From assembly GCF_014636175.1 (NCBI RefSeq), contig NZ_BMDW01000008.1, positions 86,475-150,474 of the forward strand: 64,000 bases of DNA, in the 5' to 3' direction. The notes below the pieces were generated by a model. It was not told where the DNA came from. It did not search any database and saw only the letters and a program-made list of their open reading frames with translations. This DNA comes from Sphingomonas psychrolutea (GTDB lineage Bacteria; Pseudomonadota; Alphaproteobacteria; Sphingomonadales; Sphingomonadaceae). Below, piece after piece: positions 44,264 through 51,706 of this stretch (positions are counted from its first letter, which is position 1; each line of letters begins with the position of its first letter). The position numbers were made by a program, and so were the translations under genes.

Positions 44264-45646
44264 TCAGTCGGCGAAAAGAAGAACCGGCGTCTCAAGATAC
44301 CGCTTCAACGCCTGGACGAAGCTCGCCGCGTCCCAACCGTCGACAACGCGGTGGTCGCAGCTGATCGACAGGTTCATCAGCTTGGCGCGGACGATCTCGT
44401 CGCCGACGAAAATGGGGCGCTCGACGATCTTGTTCGGGCCGATGATCGCGACTTCGGGGCGGTTGATCACCGGCGTCGTCGCGATCCCGCCCAAGGGCCC
44501 AAGCGAGGTGACGGTGAGCGTGCCGCCGCCCATCTCGTCGGGCTTCAGTTTGTTGGCGCGCGCCGCCTCGGCGAGACGCAGGATCTCGGTCGCGAGTTGC
44601 CAGACGTTGCGGTCCTGCGCGTCGCGGATCACGGGGACAGTGAGGCCAGCATCGGTCTGCGTCGCCATGCCGAGATGCACTGCACCATGCCGCGTCACCA
44701 CACCCGCTTCATCGTCGTAGCGCGCGTTGATCATCGGGAACGCCGGCACGGTCTTGCAGATCGCCGCGATCAGCAGCGGGAGTAGTGTGAGCTTGGGGCG
44801 CTGCCCGCGATTGGCGTTGAGATCGCCCCGCATCGCCTCAAGCGCGGTGACGTCGATCTCTTCGACATAGGTGAAATGCGGGATCGCGCGCTTCGACGCC
44901 GCCATATTCTCGGCGATGCGGCGGCGCATGCCGATGACCTTGATCGCCTCGTCTGGGCGGGCGTGGCTGGCGTGCGGGGCGTGATAGCCCTGTCCCTGTC
45001 CGTAGCGCAGGAACGCGTCGAGATCGCTATGGCGAACGCGGTCGGATTCGGTTTTCACCTGCGCAAGGTCGATGCCGAGGTCGGCCGCGCGGGCGCGCAC
45101 CGCGGGGGAGGCGAGGACGCGCGCCGCGGCGTGGTCTTCCTCCTTCCCCGGCGAAGGCCGGGGCCCAGTTGCGAAGGTCGATGTTGACGAGGGCTGCGCG
45201 TCGTTACCAAACGCGCGCGACTGGGCCCCGGCCTCCGCCGGGGAAGCAGTAAAAGAAGCGGGAGCGGGAGAAGAAGGTGCCCCCACTCCCGGATTCTCCG
45301 CCTCATATTGCTTCGCTACCTCAACCTGATCTTCGCTCAGCGGCGCGACCTTCACTTCATCGGTCAGCGGCTCGAGCGCAGGCGCTTCCGACGCCGAGAA
45401 ATCCCCCGCGGTCTCGATCACCACCAGCGCAGCACCAATCGACACGGACTCGCCGACTTCGCCCGCCAGTTCGACCACGATCCCCGACACCGGCGATTCC
45501 ATTTCGACCGTCGCCTTGTCGGTCATCATGTCGGCGATTTGCTGGTCTTCCTCGATCCGGTCGCCGACCTTCACATGCCACGCGACGATCTCGGCCTCGG
45601 AAATGCCTTCGCCGATATCGGGGAGTTTGAACGTGAACCGCGCCAT
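44264..45646 (-). CDS. bkdB: Branched-chain 2-oxoacid dehydrogenase E2 (lipoamide acyltransferase), with palindromic element in the linker
   Basis: A 460-residue acyltransferase that moves the branched acyl group from E1 to CoA. Order of domains: lipoyl domain (Lys44 in MMTDKATVEMESP), a linker, the E3/E1-binding domain (LASPAVRARAADLGIDLAQV) and the catalytic domain ending in SCDHRVVDGWDAASF (His432). About residues 134-169 of the linker are encoded by the palindromic element at 45141-45247, which adds segments such as SPAEAGAQS and ATGPRPSPGK in frame. The interdomain linker tolerates length changes, so activity should be kept. The start ATG 45646 overlaps the E1beta stop by 1 nt. Confidence 0.93.
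   Translation of the reverse strand: MARFTFKLPDIGEGISEAEIVAWHVKVGDRIEEDQQIADMMTDKATVEMESPVSGIVVELAGEVGESVSIGAALVVIETAGDFSASEAPALEPLTDEVKVAPLSEDQVEVAKQYEAENPGVGAPSSPAPASFTASPAEAGAQSRAFGNDAQPSSTSTFATGPRPSPGKEEDHAAARVLASPAVRARAADLGIDLAQVKTESDRVRHSDLDAFLRYGQGQGYHAPHASHARPDEAIKVIGMRRRIAENMAASKRAIPHFTYVEEIDVTALEAMRGDLNANRGQRPKLTLLPLLIAAICKTVPAFPMINARYDDEAGVVTRHGAVHLGMATQTDAGLTVPVIRDAQDRNVWQLATEILRLAEAARANKLKPDEMGGGTLTVTSLGPLGGIATTPVINRPEVAIIGPNKIVERPIFVGDEIVRAKLMNLSISCDHRVVDGWDAASFVQALKRYLETPVLLFAD
45141..45247. repeat. Palindromic element inside the E2 coding sequence
   Basis: Copy of the GGCGAAGGCCGGGGCCCAGT family within bkdB: CCTTCCCCGGCGAAGGCC plus GGGGCCCAGTTG on the left and GACTGGGCCCCGGCC plus TCCGCCGGGGAAG on the right. 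It is read in frame without a stop and falls in the flexible linker between the lipoyl and E3-binding domains. The intergenic copies are at 11271, 17621 and 21220. Confidence 0.9.
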
Positions 45647-46683
45647 TACCGTGCGTCCTTCATGATCTTCTTGAGCGCCTCGCCGATGCGGACGGGGCCC
45701 GGGAAATACGCCCATTCCAGGCTGTGCGGATAGGGCGTGTCGAAACCGGTTACGCGCTCGATCGGGGCTTCGAGATGGTAGAAACAGCGTTCCTGTACTT
45801 GCGCCGACAGTTCCGCGCCGAACCCGCTGGTCCGCGTCGCTTCATGCACGATCATGCAGCGCCCGGTCTTCTGCACCGATGCGGCGATCGTTTCGATGTC
45901 GAGCGGCACCAACGTGCGCAAATCGATCACCTCGGCATCGACGCCGGCTTCCTCGATCACCGCGAGGGCGACATGCACCATCGTGCCATAGGCGAGCACC
46001 GTCAGCGCCTCGCCCGGACGAACGATCTTCGCCTTACCAAGTTCGATCTTGTAATAGCCGGTCGGCACGTCGCCCGCGGGATGCTGCGACCAATTCTGCG
46101 TCGGTTTGTCCCAATGGCCGTCGAACGGGCCGTTATAGATGCGCTTGGGTTCGAAGAAGATCGTCGGATCGTTATCCTCGATCGCCGCGATCAGCAGGCC
46201 CTTGGCGTCATAGGGGGTCGAGGGGATGACGGTCTTGATGCCCGAGACGTGGGTAAAGATGCCTTCGGGCGACTGGCTGTGGGTCTGCCCGCCGAAGATG
46301 CCGCCGCCGAAGGGCGATCGCACCGTAATCGGCGACGTGAATTCTCCGCCCGAGCGATAGCGCAACCGCGCCGCTTCACTGACGAGCTGGTCGAGCGCAG
46401 GATAGATATAATCGGCGAACTGGATTTCAGGCACGGGCCGCAGGCCATAAGCGCCCATCCCGACCGCGACGCCAATGATCCCGCATTCGGTGATCGGCGT
46501 GTCGAACACGCGGGTCTTGCCGAACTTCGCCTGCAACCCGGCGGTCGCGCGGAACACGCCGCCGAAATAACCGACATCCTCGCCCATCACGACAATGTCG
46601 GGATCGCGGTCCATCATCACATCCATCGCGGAATTGATCGCCTGGATCATGTTCATGCGGGTGGATTCTGGTGTGTCGGTCAT
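45646..46683 (-). CDS. bkdA2: Branched-chain 2-oxoacid dehydrogenase E1 beta subunit
   Basis: A 345-residue transketolase-fold beta subunit that forms the heterotetrameric E1 with the alpha chain. Features: VVMGEDVGYFGGVFRAT near residue 33, VFDTPITECGIIGVAVGMG, EIQFADYIYPALDQLVSEAARLRYRSGG-type, TVRSPFGGGIFGGQTHSQSPEG, and the C-terminal TGFDTPYPHSLEWAYFPG. The MTDTPES start (ATG 46683) is chosen over a non-conserved upstream Met. It lies between the E1alpha gene, from which it is separated by a palindromic element, and E2. Confidence 0.94.
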   Translation of the reverse strand: MTDTPESTRMNMIQAINSAMDVMMDRDPDIVVMGEDVGYFGGVFRATAGLQAKFGKTRVFDTPITECGIIGVAVGMGAYGLRPVPEIQFADYIYPALDQLVSEAARLRYRSGGEFTSPITVRSPFGGGIFGGQTHSQSPEGIFTHVSGIKTVIPSTPYDAKGLLIAAIEDNDPTIFFEPKRIYNGPFDGHWDKPTQNWSQHPAGDVPTGYYKIELGKAKIVRPGEALTVLAYGTMVHVALAVIEEAGVDAEVIDLRTLVPLDIETIAASVQKTGRCMIVHEATRTSGFGAELSAQVQERCFYHLEAPIERVTGFDTPYPHSLEWAYFPGPVRIGEALKKIMKDAR

Positions 46684-46719
46684 ACTGCTACACCCGCCGC
46701 GCAAGCGGCCTCAAAAAAC

Positions 46720-46806
46720 TTCTTCTTCTCCGCGTCTCCGCGTCTCCGCGTGATCCAACCTTCTTTTTGTTCACGCGGAGACGCGGAGACGCGGAGGAAG
46801 AAGGAA
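46720..46806. repeat. Inverted repeat built of CTCCGCGT units
   Basis: Between the E1alpha and E1beta genes: TTCTTCTTCTCCGCGTCTCC plus GCGTCTCCGCGTGA on the left and TCACGCGGAGACGCGGAGAC plus GCGGAGGAAGAA on the right, with a 17-nt loop. Each arm holds three tandem CTCCGCGT-type units, so the repeat is both palindromic and internally periodic. It would form a very stable hairpin within the operon transcript. Confidence 0.9.
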
Positions 46807-46843
46807 GACAAAGATGATGCGGCTGCGCCGCCGATCGACGCGC

Positions 46844-48145
46844 TCATGCTTTTCGCGCCCATGGCCGGCCGCTGGCGGTTTCTTCGGCGATCATCTGCGC
46901 TTGCTGCTCGCGCAAATGCCACGGCATTTCCTCGAACACGCCGTCGAACAGCGTGTCGAGCGGTTGATGCAGGCCGTGGCCAAGAATGCCATTGGCTTCG
47001 GCTTCCTTCTGCGCGCGCTTCACCGATTCGGCGAGCTCCAGATCCTGCGCCATGTGACGCGCCTCATCCCATTCGCCGATCGCGATCAGATGCTCCTTCA
47101 GTCGCTTGATCGGGTCGCCGAGCGGCCAGGCAGTCGGCTCTCCGGCGGAACGATATTGCCCCGGGTCGTCCGAGGTCGAATGCCCCTCGGCGCGGTAGGT
47201 GAAATGCTCGATCAGCGTCGGCCCCTGATTGGTCCGCGCGCGCTCGGCGGCCCAGGCGGTCGCAGCGTAAACCGCGAGCGCGTCATTGCCGTCGACGCGC
47301 AAGCCCGCAATCCCGTAACCGACCGCGCGCGCCGCGAAGGTCGTCGATTCGGCACCGGCAAAGCCAGAGAAGCTCGAAATCGCCCATTGGTTGTTGACGA
47401 CGTTGAAGATCACCGGCGCGCGGTAGACGCTCGCGAAGGTGCAAGCCGAATGGAAATCGCCCTCGGCGGTCGAGCCCTCGCCGCACCAGGTCGCGGCAAT
47501 CCGCGTATCGCCCTTGGCGGCGCTCGCCATCGCCCAGCCGACCGCCTGCGGATATTGCGTGGTGAGGTTGCCCGAGATCGAGAAGAACCCGGCTTCCTTG
47601 ACCGAATACATGATCGGCAATTGCTTACCTTGTAGCCGGTCGGCGGTGTTCGAATAGATTTGGTTCATCATGTCGACCATTGACCAGCCGCGCGCGATCA
47701 GCAGGCCCTGCTGGCGGTAGGACGGAAAGCACATGTCCTCATAATCGAGCGCAAAGGCCGCGGCGACCGCGACCGCTTCTTCGCCTGTGCACTTCATGTA
47801 GAAGCTGGTCTTGCCCTGCCGCTGCGCGCGGAACATGCGTTCGTCGAACGCACGGACCAGCGCCATGCTGCGCAGCATCGCGCGGAGCGTATCGGGCGGC
47901 AGCCGCGGATTCCACGGGCCGACCGCTTGCCCTGAATCGTCGAGCACACGGACCAGATCGAACGCAAGCTCGCGGAACGTATCGGCGGGATCGGCGATAT
48001 CGGGGCGGCGCGCCTGCCCCGCCGGGGGAATCGGCACTTGCGTGAAATCGACCGTGTCGCCGGGCCGGAACTTGGGTTCGGGCACGTAAAGCGACAGTGG
48101 CGGCAGATTCGGCTTCAAATGGGCAGGGACGCGGTCGCTTGCCAT
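46844..48145 (-). CDS. bkdA1: Branched-chain 2-oxoacid dehydrogenase E1 alpha subunit
   Basis: A 433-residue thiamine-diphosphate enzyme subunit that decarboxylates branched-chain 2-oxoacids. Motifs: KTSFYMKCTGEEAVAVAAAFAL around 125-150, FPSYRQQGLLIARG, the TPP motif starting CGEGSTAEGDFHSACTFASV and reaching VIFNVVNNQWAIS, then the phosphorylation-loop-like YRAEGHSTSDDPGQYRS. The start is ATG 48145 with GGAGAG 5 nt upstream. It is the first gene of E1alpha-E1beta-E2; the E3 (lipoamide dehydrogenase) gene is not present. The divergent imuA gene starts 207 nt away; the only feature I see in that gap is an SOS box. Confidence 0.95.
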   Translation of the reverse strand: MASDRVPAHLKPNLPPLSLYVPEPKFRPGDTVDFTQVPIPPAGQARRPDIADPADTFRELAFDLVRVLDDSGQAVGPWNPRLPPDTLRAMLRSMALVRAFDERMFRAQRQGKTSFYMKCTGEEAVAVAAAFALDYEDMCFPSYRQQGLLIARGWSMVDMMNQIYSNTADRLQGKQLPIMYSVKEAGFFSISGNLTTQYPQAVGWAMASAAKGDTRIAATWCGEGSTAEGDFHSACTFASVYRAPVIFNVVNNQWAISSFSGFAGAESTTFAARAVGYGIAGLRVDGNDALAVYAATAWAAERARTNQGPTLIEHFTYRAEGHSTSDDPGQYRSAGEPTAWPLGDPIKRLKEHLIAIGEWDEARHMAQDLELAESVKRAQKEAEANGILGHGLHQPLDTLFDGVFEEMPWHLREQQAQMIAEETASGRPWARKA

Positions 48146-48311
48146 GATCTCTCCAGCGGAACGTGCTCTCATATACGGTCGGCACGTGGATTCGTTCTAT
48201 CACATCGTTGTTATAAAATTTCGCGAGGCTTGGCGAGAGGCTCGCGTGGGCGGAATGCGACGGCCTGTCCCGTTCCGGTGATTCAGCAGCTTGACTCAGT
48301 GGGCCGAAAAG

Positions 48312-48326
48312 GAACAAAATAAGAAC
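48312..48326. promoter_or_regulatory. Alphaproteobacterial SOS (LexA) box upstream of imuA
   Basis: GAAC (48312-48315), seven bases, GAAC (48323-48326). Read on the other strand it is GTTC-N7-GTTC, the LexA operator of alphaproteobacteria. It lies 27 nt before the imuA start, as expected for damage-induced control of the mutasome operon. Confidence 0.8.
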
Positions 48327-48352
48327 AATCCTGCTTCTGCGAGTCGTGTCCT

Positions 48353-49162
48353 GTGTCCTCCGCCGCCCTTCCCTCCGCCACTTTGGCCCATGCCGCAATC
48401 GTTGCCGAATTGCGCGAGAGCCTGAAGAAGGTCGCAGGCGACGGCTTGCGTCGGCGCCCGGTGCTGCCGTTCGGGATCGGCGCGATCGACGGTGCCTTGG
48501 CGCCGGGCGGGCTGCGGCTCGATTCGCTCCACGAAATCGCGGCGGCCAGCCCCAGCCCGTCCGACGATGCCGCCGCGACGCTGTTCATGGCCGGGATCGC
48601 GGCGCGCGCCTGGGGGCCGGTGCTGTGGGTGGTGCGACGGCGCGATCTGTTTGCGCCCGGCCTGTATCAAGCGGGACTCGCGCCCGAACGGCTGATCTAT
48701 GCCGAGGCGGCCGACGATGCCGAACTTCTGGCGCTGATGGAGGAAGGACTGCGCCACCGTGGCCTCGGCGCGGTGGTCGGCGAGGTGAAGCGCGCCGCCA
48801 TGCCCAATACGCGGCGGCTGCAACTGGCAGCCGAGGGCGGCAAGACCGTCGCCTTGCTGCTGAAGCGACACGCGCGGGCGGCGAGCGATAAAGGCGGCGG
48901 CAATCCACTGGCGGTGCCTTCGGCGGCGGTGACGCGCTGGCGGATCGCATCGGCCCCCTCGGCCGCGCTGCCGATTGGCGTCGCCGGGGTCGGGCGCGCG
49001 ATGTGGCGGGTGGAACTGGTCCGCCAACGCGGCGGCGAATCCGCCGAATGGACGATGGAGGCATGCGATGAAACGGGTCGCCTCGCTCTACCTGCCCGAT
49101 TGGCCGATCGAACGGATCGTACGGCTGACGGTGCCGGCCGAGCGTATCGTCGCGCGGCCTGA
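48353..49162 (+). CDS. imuA: ImuA, RecA-like mutasome protein
   Basis: A 269-residue ImuA-type protein (RecA/SulA-like fold) of the SOS-induced translesion mutasome, where it works with ImuB and DnaE2. Typical parts: LPFGIGAIDGALAPGGLRLDSLHEIAA near the N-terminus, VLWVVRRRDLFAPGLYQAGL, and RRLQLAAEGGKTVALLLKRHA. The Walker-A region is not a classical GxxGxGKT, as usual in this family. The start is the GTG at 48353, 27 nt after an SOS box. Its C-terminus overlaps imuB by 95 nt in another frame. Confidence 0.87.
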   Translation: MSSAALPSATLAHAAIVAELRESLKKVAGDGLRRRPVLPFGIGAIDGALAPGGLRLDSLHEIAAASPSPSDDAAATLFMAGIAARAWGPVLWVVRRRDLFAPGLYQAGLAPERLIYAEAADDAELLALMEEGLRHRGLGAVVGEVKRAAMPNTRRLQLAAEGGKTVALLLKRHARAASDKGGGNPLAVPSAAVTRWRIASAPSAALPIGVAGVGRAMWRVELVRQRGGESAEWTMEACDETGRLALPARLADRTDRTADGAGRAYRRAA

Positions 49163-50957
49163 GGCTGCGCCTTCAGAAGTTGGGCCGCCCGACCCTGCCC
49201 GATCCGCCACGCCCCGCGTCGGCGGCTGGCGCCCCGGCGCGCGCTGGGCGCGGGGGGACGCAGCACATCCGTTCAAGCCGATGCCATCGGATGAGGGTAG
49301 GACACCGGTGCGGAACACGCGCGGTGTTCCCTCCTCCCCTCCCTCACACCCCCGCCGTCACCCCGGCCTTGTGCCGGGGTCCACCGCGCAAAAATATCTG
49401 TCGCGCGAGTTGAAGAGTGGACCCCGGCACAAGGCCGGGGTGACGGAGGGAGGTATTAGCGGAGAGGCGCCAGCCCCCCTCGTCACCACGCTCCAGCAAG
49501 GCAACAAACTCGTCATCGCCGCCGCCTCCCCCGCCGCACGCGCGCTCGGAATCATCCCCGGCATGGCGGCAACGCAAGCGCGTGCTTTGGTGCCCGAGCT
49601 CGACATCCGCCCCGCCGATCCGGAGGGCGACCGGGCCGCCTTGCGCGATCTCGCGCTGCGCGCCGCACGGCGCTGGTGCCCGCTGGTTGCCATATCGGGT
49701 GAAGACGGCCTGTTCCTCGACATCACCGGCACCGCGCATTTGTTCGGCGGGGAAGCGCGGATGGCGCGCGGCATTGTGCGGTTGCTCGCGCGCGCCGGTT
49801 TCACCGCACGCCTTGCCGTCGCGGATACGCCGGGGGCGGCCTGGGCGCTCGCGCGCTACGCCCCCCAGCTGTGCGCCCCCGCCGCGCATTTCGACGCGAT
49901 CGCGCCCCTCCCCACCGCCGCGCTCCGGCTTGAGCCGCGCGCGATTGATCTGCTCAAGCGGCTCGGCGTCGATACGGTCGGACAGCTGGCCGCGCTCCCC
50001 CGCGCGCCGCTGGCGCGACGCTTCGGCGGCAGGCTGATCGCGCGGCTCGACCAAGCGAGCGGACGCTTGCCCGAGCCGCTCGACCCGGTCATCCCGCCCG
50101 AAGCGATTGCCGTGATCCAGCGCTTCGCCGAACCGATCGCCACCGCCGACGCGATCGACCATTGGCTCAAGGAGCTCATGCCGCGCCTCGTCACCGCGCT
50201 CGCGCAAGCCGGGCTCGGCGCGCGCGCGATCGAATTGGTCGCGGACCGGATCGACGGCGTCCCGCAACGCCTGCGCATCGGCCTCGCCCGCCCGACGCGC
50301 GATGCCGGACATTTGCTCCGCCTGACACTGCGGCGGATCGAGGAGATCGCGCCGGGCTACGGCATCGACGCGCTGACGCTCCATGTCCGCCGCGCCGATC
50401 CGCTCGGCGCCGAGCCCTTTACCGAAACGCTGGAGGCGCGCGCGCCCGATCTCGCGCCGCTGATCGACACGCTCGCCAACCGCATCGGCGAAGCGGCGGT
50501 GTGGCGCATGGCCCCGCTCGAAAGCGATGTCCCCGAACGCGCGCTTCACGCCGTCCCCGCGCTCGATCCGCCGCCTGCCGCCGAGCGCGATTTGAAGGCC
50601 AGCGACGTCCGCCGGCTCGACGCGCGCGCGCCCGATCATCCCTGGCACATCCGCTGGCCGCGCCCGCCGCGCTTGCTCAGGCGGCCCGAACTGCTCGACC
50701 ATGTCATCGCCGAACTGCCCGATCAGCCGCCACGCCGCTTCACTTGGCGCGGTGAAACCCACCGCATCGTGCGCGCCGACGGCCCCGAACGGATCGGCGG
50801 CGAATGGTGGAAGCGCAGCTCCGAGCGCCACAGCGTGCGCGATTATTTTCAGGTTGAAAACGAGGCTGGTCAGCGTTTCTGGCTGTTCCGCCGCGGCGAT
50901 GGCGAGCGCAGCGAAACCGGCGATCTCAGCTGGTTCATCCACGGGTCGTTCGGGTGA
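49068..50957 (+). CDS. imuB: ImuB, Y-family polymerase-like mutasome protein, with palindromic element inside
   Basis: A 629-residue inactive Y-family DNA polymerase homologue acting as mutasome hub. It begins KRVASLYLPDWPIERIV, has the palm region with ISGEDGLFLDITGTAHLFGGEARM and the helix-hairpin-helix part LKRLGVDTVGQLAALPRAPLARRFG, and ends with the ImuB-type RFTWRGETHRIVRADGPERI and FWLFRRG. Catalytic acidic residues of true Y polymerases are not conserved, as known for ImuB. About residues 97-126 (including HPGLVPGST and SGPRHKAGVT) are encoded by the palindromic element at 49357-49445, inserted between the N-terminal strand and the rest of the palm. The start ATG 49068 lies inside imuA. 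Confidence 0.88.
   Translation: MKRVASLYLPDWPIERIVRLTVPAERIVARPEAAPSEVGPPDPARSATPRVGGWRPGARWARGDAAHPFKPMPSDEGRTPVRNTRGVPSSPPSHPRRHPGLVPGSTAQKYLSRELKSGPRHKAGVTEGGISGEAPAPLVTTLQQGNKLVIAAASPAARALGIIPGMAATQARALVPELDIRPADPEGDRAALRDLALRAARRWCPLVAISGEDGLFLDITGTAHLFGGEARMARGIVRLLARAGFTARLAVADTPGAAWALARYAPQLCAPAAHFDAIAPLPTAALRLEPRAIDLLKRLGVDTVGQLAALPRAPLARRFGGRLIARLDQASGRLPEPLDPVIPPEAIAVIQRFAEPIATADAIDHWLKELMPRLVTALAQAGLGARAIELVADRIDGVPQRLRIGLARPTRDAGHLLRLTLRRIEEIAPGYGIDALTLHVRRADPLGAEPFTETLEARAPDLAPLIDTLANRIGEAAVWRMAPLESDVPERALHAVPALDPPPAAERDLKASDVRRLDARAPDHPWHIRWPRPPRLLRRPELLDHVIAELPDQPPRRFTWRGETHRIVRADGPERIGGEWWKRSSERHSVRDYFQVENEAGQRFWLFRRGDGERSETGDLSWFIHGSFG
49357..49445. repeat. Palindromic element inside imuB
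   Basis: CCGTCACCCCGGCCTTGTGC plus CGGGGTCCAC on the left, GTGGACCCCGGCACAAGGCC plus GGGGTGACGG on the right, loop of about 28 nt. It belongs to the same family as the intergenic copy at 37546-37637 and is read in frame through its whole length. Confidence 0.9.
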
Positions 50958-50965
50958 ATACGGCC

Positions 50966-51370
50966 TTAGCGGCGCGCGTCGATCGCCTTGAGATGGCCAT
51001 TCGCTGCGTAGCGCAAAATCGCGCGATCGGATGTGACGAGCGGACATCCCAATGCGCGTGCCGTCGCAACCATGATCCGATCGCACGGGTCGCCGTGGAT
51101 GTTGCCTTGCAATCCCCCAGCGTCGCGGCCGATCGCGCCGGTAACCGGCACTTCGACAATCCCGAACCCCCGCATTGCCTGATCAAGCCAAATATCCAGC
51201 GGACTTTCGAGCGCGATGCGTCGCTTATCGACCAGCATCGCCAGCTCCCAGGCGACCATCGCCGACATTCGCCGTTCGGGCTGCTCTTCGATCGCTCGAA
51301 GCGCCTTCGATCCGAGGTCGCTTGTACCCGCCGCCAGCCAAATCAGGGCATGGGTATCCAGCAGGATCAT
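50966..51370 (-). CDS. vapC: VapC-type PIN-domain toxin
   Basis: A 134-residue PIN-domain endoribonuclease. Acidic residues: Asp5 in LLDTHALIWLAAG, a Glu in MVAWELAMLVDK, and the C-terminal pair in GDPCDRIMVATARALGCPLVTSDRAIL. Like other VapC toxins it should cut specific RNAs when released from its antitoxin. The gene overlaps the antitoxin gene by ATGA. The pair lies on the opposite strand between imuB and dnaE2, in the middle of what is normally a continuous mutasome operon. Confidence 0.9.
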   Translation of the reverse strand: MILLDTHALIWLAAGTSDLGSKALRAIEEQPERRMSAMVAWELAMLVDKRRIALESPLDIWLDQAMRGFGIVEVPVTGAIGRDAGGLQGNIHGDPCDRIMVATARALGCPLVTSDRAILRYAANGHLKAIDARR

Positions 51371-51648
51371 CGGGGCAGGCCGTCATCCCGCAAGCGCTCG
51401 TCCCATTTGGCTTCCCACTTGGCCTCCCAATCAGGATCGATCGGGCTTTCGATGTCGCCCAGGATCTTGATCGTTCCCTTCATCATGCCAAACAGCGGCG
51501 CAGAGGGCATTTTTTCGGCCACTGCCGATACCGTCGCGACCGGCTTGCCGCGCTTGGTGATGGTGATCGATTGGCCGGTGGCCTGGACCTCGTCGAGGAT
51601 CGCCAGACACTTGGCCTTGAATTCTGCCGCGCCCATCGATTTCGTCAC
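51367..51648 (-). CDS. vapB: Phd/YefM-type antitoxin
   Basis: An antitoxin of about 93 residues. The N-terminal DNA-binding part reads GAAEFKAKCLAILDEVQATG followed by ITITKRGKPVATV, the Phd/YefM pattern; the C-terminus (GDIESPIDPDWEAKWEAKWDERL) would wrap the toxin. Start choice: a GTG at 51675 is in frame, but the promoter at 51678-51706 predicts transcription starting near 51671, so that codon would not be transcribed. GTG 51648, with AGAGG 8 nt upstream, is preferred; an ATG at 51636 is also possible. The pair is transcribed as antitoxin-toxin. Confidence 0.82.
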   Translation of the reverse strand: MTKSMGAAEFKAKCLAILDEVQATGQSITITKRGKPVATVSAVAEKMPSAPLFGMMKGTIKILGDIESPIDPDWEAKWEAKWDERLRDDGLPR

Positions 51649-51677
51649 GATCGTCGCCTCTTGCAAACTGGTCACTT

Positions 51678-51706
51678 ACTATAGTCACTTCCCCGGTTTC
51701 CGGCAA
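51678..51706 (-). promoter_or_regulatory. Promoter of the antitoxin-toxin pair
   Basis: On the minus strand TTGCCG (51706-51701) and TATAGT (51683-51678) have a 17-nt spacer. The -35 box overlaps the first base of the dnaE2 start codon. Two direct GTCACTT repeats (51671-51677 and 51684-51690 on the plus strand) flank the -10 and could be the autoregulatory operator. Confidence 0.6.

Noticed and set aside
51640..51706. A separate LexA box for dnaE2
   Set aside because: No GTTC-N7-GTTC or GAAC-N7-GAAC pair is present upstream of the dnaE2 start.
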